Positions 5,071 through 5,264 of a stretch of DNA of 5,264 bases are shown here, in pieces. The stretch is from Lachnospiraceae bacterium (GTDB taxonomy: Bacteria; Bacillota; Clostridia; Lachnospirales; Lachnospiraceae): positions 1-5,264 of the forward strand of contig SFDP01000076.1 in assembly GCA_004558185.1 (NCBI GenBank). The letters run 5' to 3'. The translations under genes and the position numbers were made by a program. Position 1 is the first letter of the stretch. Every line of letters begins with the position of its first letter. A model generated the notes under the pieces. The model was not told the origin of the DNA. It made no database searches and saw only the letters and a list, made by a program, of their open reading frames with translations.

Positions 5071-5264
5071 GATGTGTGGATTCCAACCGAGAGGGCGGCC
5101 GAAGGTATGAAGGACACAGATAAACCCAGGGACAAAGTTTTTGGATTTGTTCAGGGAGAAAAAACATTCTTTGATGACATCAGAAACAGCCTCGAAAAGG
5201 CAGTTAAGCAGAGTGCGGTCTTCGAGGAAAAAGCGGCGGAGGGATTCGTCAATGGTGAAGACGA
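5056..5264 (-). pseudogene. Second IS91-family HUH transposase, truncated at the catalytic motif
   Basis: An open minus-strand frame enters from beyond the right edge (first complete codon at 5262-5260) and reads VFTIDESLRRFFLEDRTLLN, then a region of about 25 residues, then PGFICVLHTFGRPLGWNPHIH followed by N-D-K and a stop at 5056-5058. This is the start of the Y2_Tnp domain of IS91/IS1294/IS801-type transposases: the VFTIPE-like strand, the conserved G-F-I-x-x-LHTFGR segment, and the H-I-H metal-binding motif. Similarity ends exactly at the second His, where the terminal repeat of the trio element begins. The sequence differs clearly from the transposase at 1143, so this is a second element and not the other half of the first. 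The N-terminal zinc-binding part should lie right of the window. Confidence 0.88.
5071..5264 (-). mobile_element. Second IS91-family element, fragment at right edge
   Basis: The flank right of the trio element consists wholly of the second transposase's coding sequence. Orientation is opposite to the left IS91-type element, so the two transposase fragments face each other across the insertion. No end of this element lies within the window. Confidence 0.75.

Noticed and set aside
5014..5264. Open frame on the + strand running off the right edge (possible TTG start at 5038 after GGAGGAA, or ATG at 5068, MDVWIPTERAAEGMKD)
   Set aside because: It is the antisense of the minus-strand IS91-family transposase, which has clear family motifs (LHTFGR, NPHIH). 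The start would also lie inside the terminal repeat of the inserted element.
1..5264. CRISPR array, tRNA, rRNA or riboswitch
   Set aside because: There are no regularly spaced direct repeats, no cloverleaf-like or rRNA-like stretches, and the only non-coding spaces are 1-283 and about 4911-5041.

Overview
The window is a nest of broken mobile DNA. It has no housekeeping genes. Strong AGGAGG-type ribosome binding sites, mid-range base composition and the flavour of the proteins suggest a member of the Firmicutes, probably a gut-type Clostridia/Lachnospiraceae genome; this placement is inference.

Layout. Positions 1-283 are an AT-rich, non-coding lead with a small GC-rich hairpin at the far left and a long imperfect inverted repeat (89-165). 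Positions 284-1150 encode an apparently intact tyrosine recombinase on the + strand. It overlaps by 8 bases the start of an IS91-family (HUH, Y2-type) transposase that begins at 1143. That transposase is cut off just after the codons of its catalytic His-x-His motif, at about 1620-1622. From about 1620 to 5070 lies an inserted element of about 3.45 kb. It has near-perfect terminal inverted repeats (25 of 29 positions identical) and three overlapping minus-strand tyrosine recombinase genes, the organisation of a 'recombinase in trio' (RIT) element: ritA (4896-3701), ritB (3720-2713), ritC (2726-1706). Only ritB is intact. ritA has lost the segment carrying its first catalytic Arg, with a frameshift, and lacks the His of its HxxR motif. 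ritC has a one-base frameshift in a run of six C. From 5070 to the right edge there is a second, different IS91-family transposase on the minus strand, again cut immediately after its own His-x-His motif.

Main observation. Both flanks of the trio element are N-terminal parts of two different IS91-family transposases, facing each other. Both stop at the second His of the HUH motif, and both enter the element in the same reading phase, so each ends in H-N-D-K. The bases shared outside the repeats (CACAT then G or C, then CAT) are the HUH codons. The simplest reading is that this element recognises DNA encoding the HUH catalytic motif of IS91-family transposases, inactivating a rival transposon as it inserts. 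Two such insertions would then have recombined to give the present head-to-head arrangement. Each terminal repeat also contains two direct copies of a WTRATGACAAG-like box, 17 bases apart, with a further inverted copy inside, a plausible set of recombinase binding sites.
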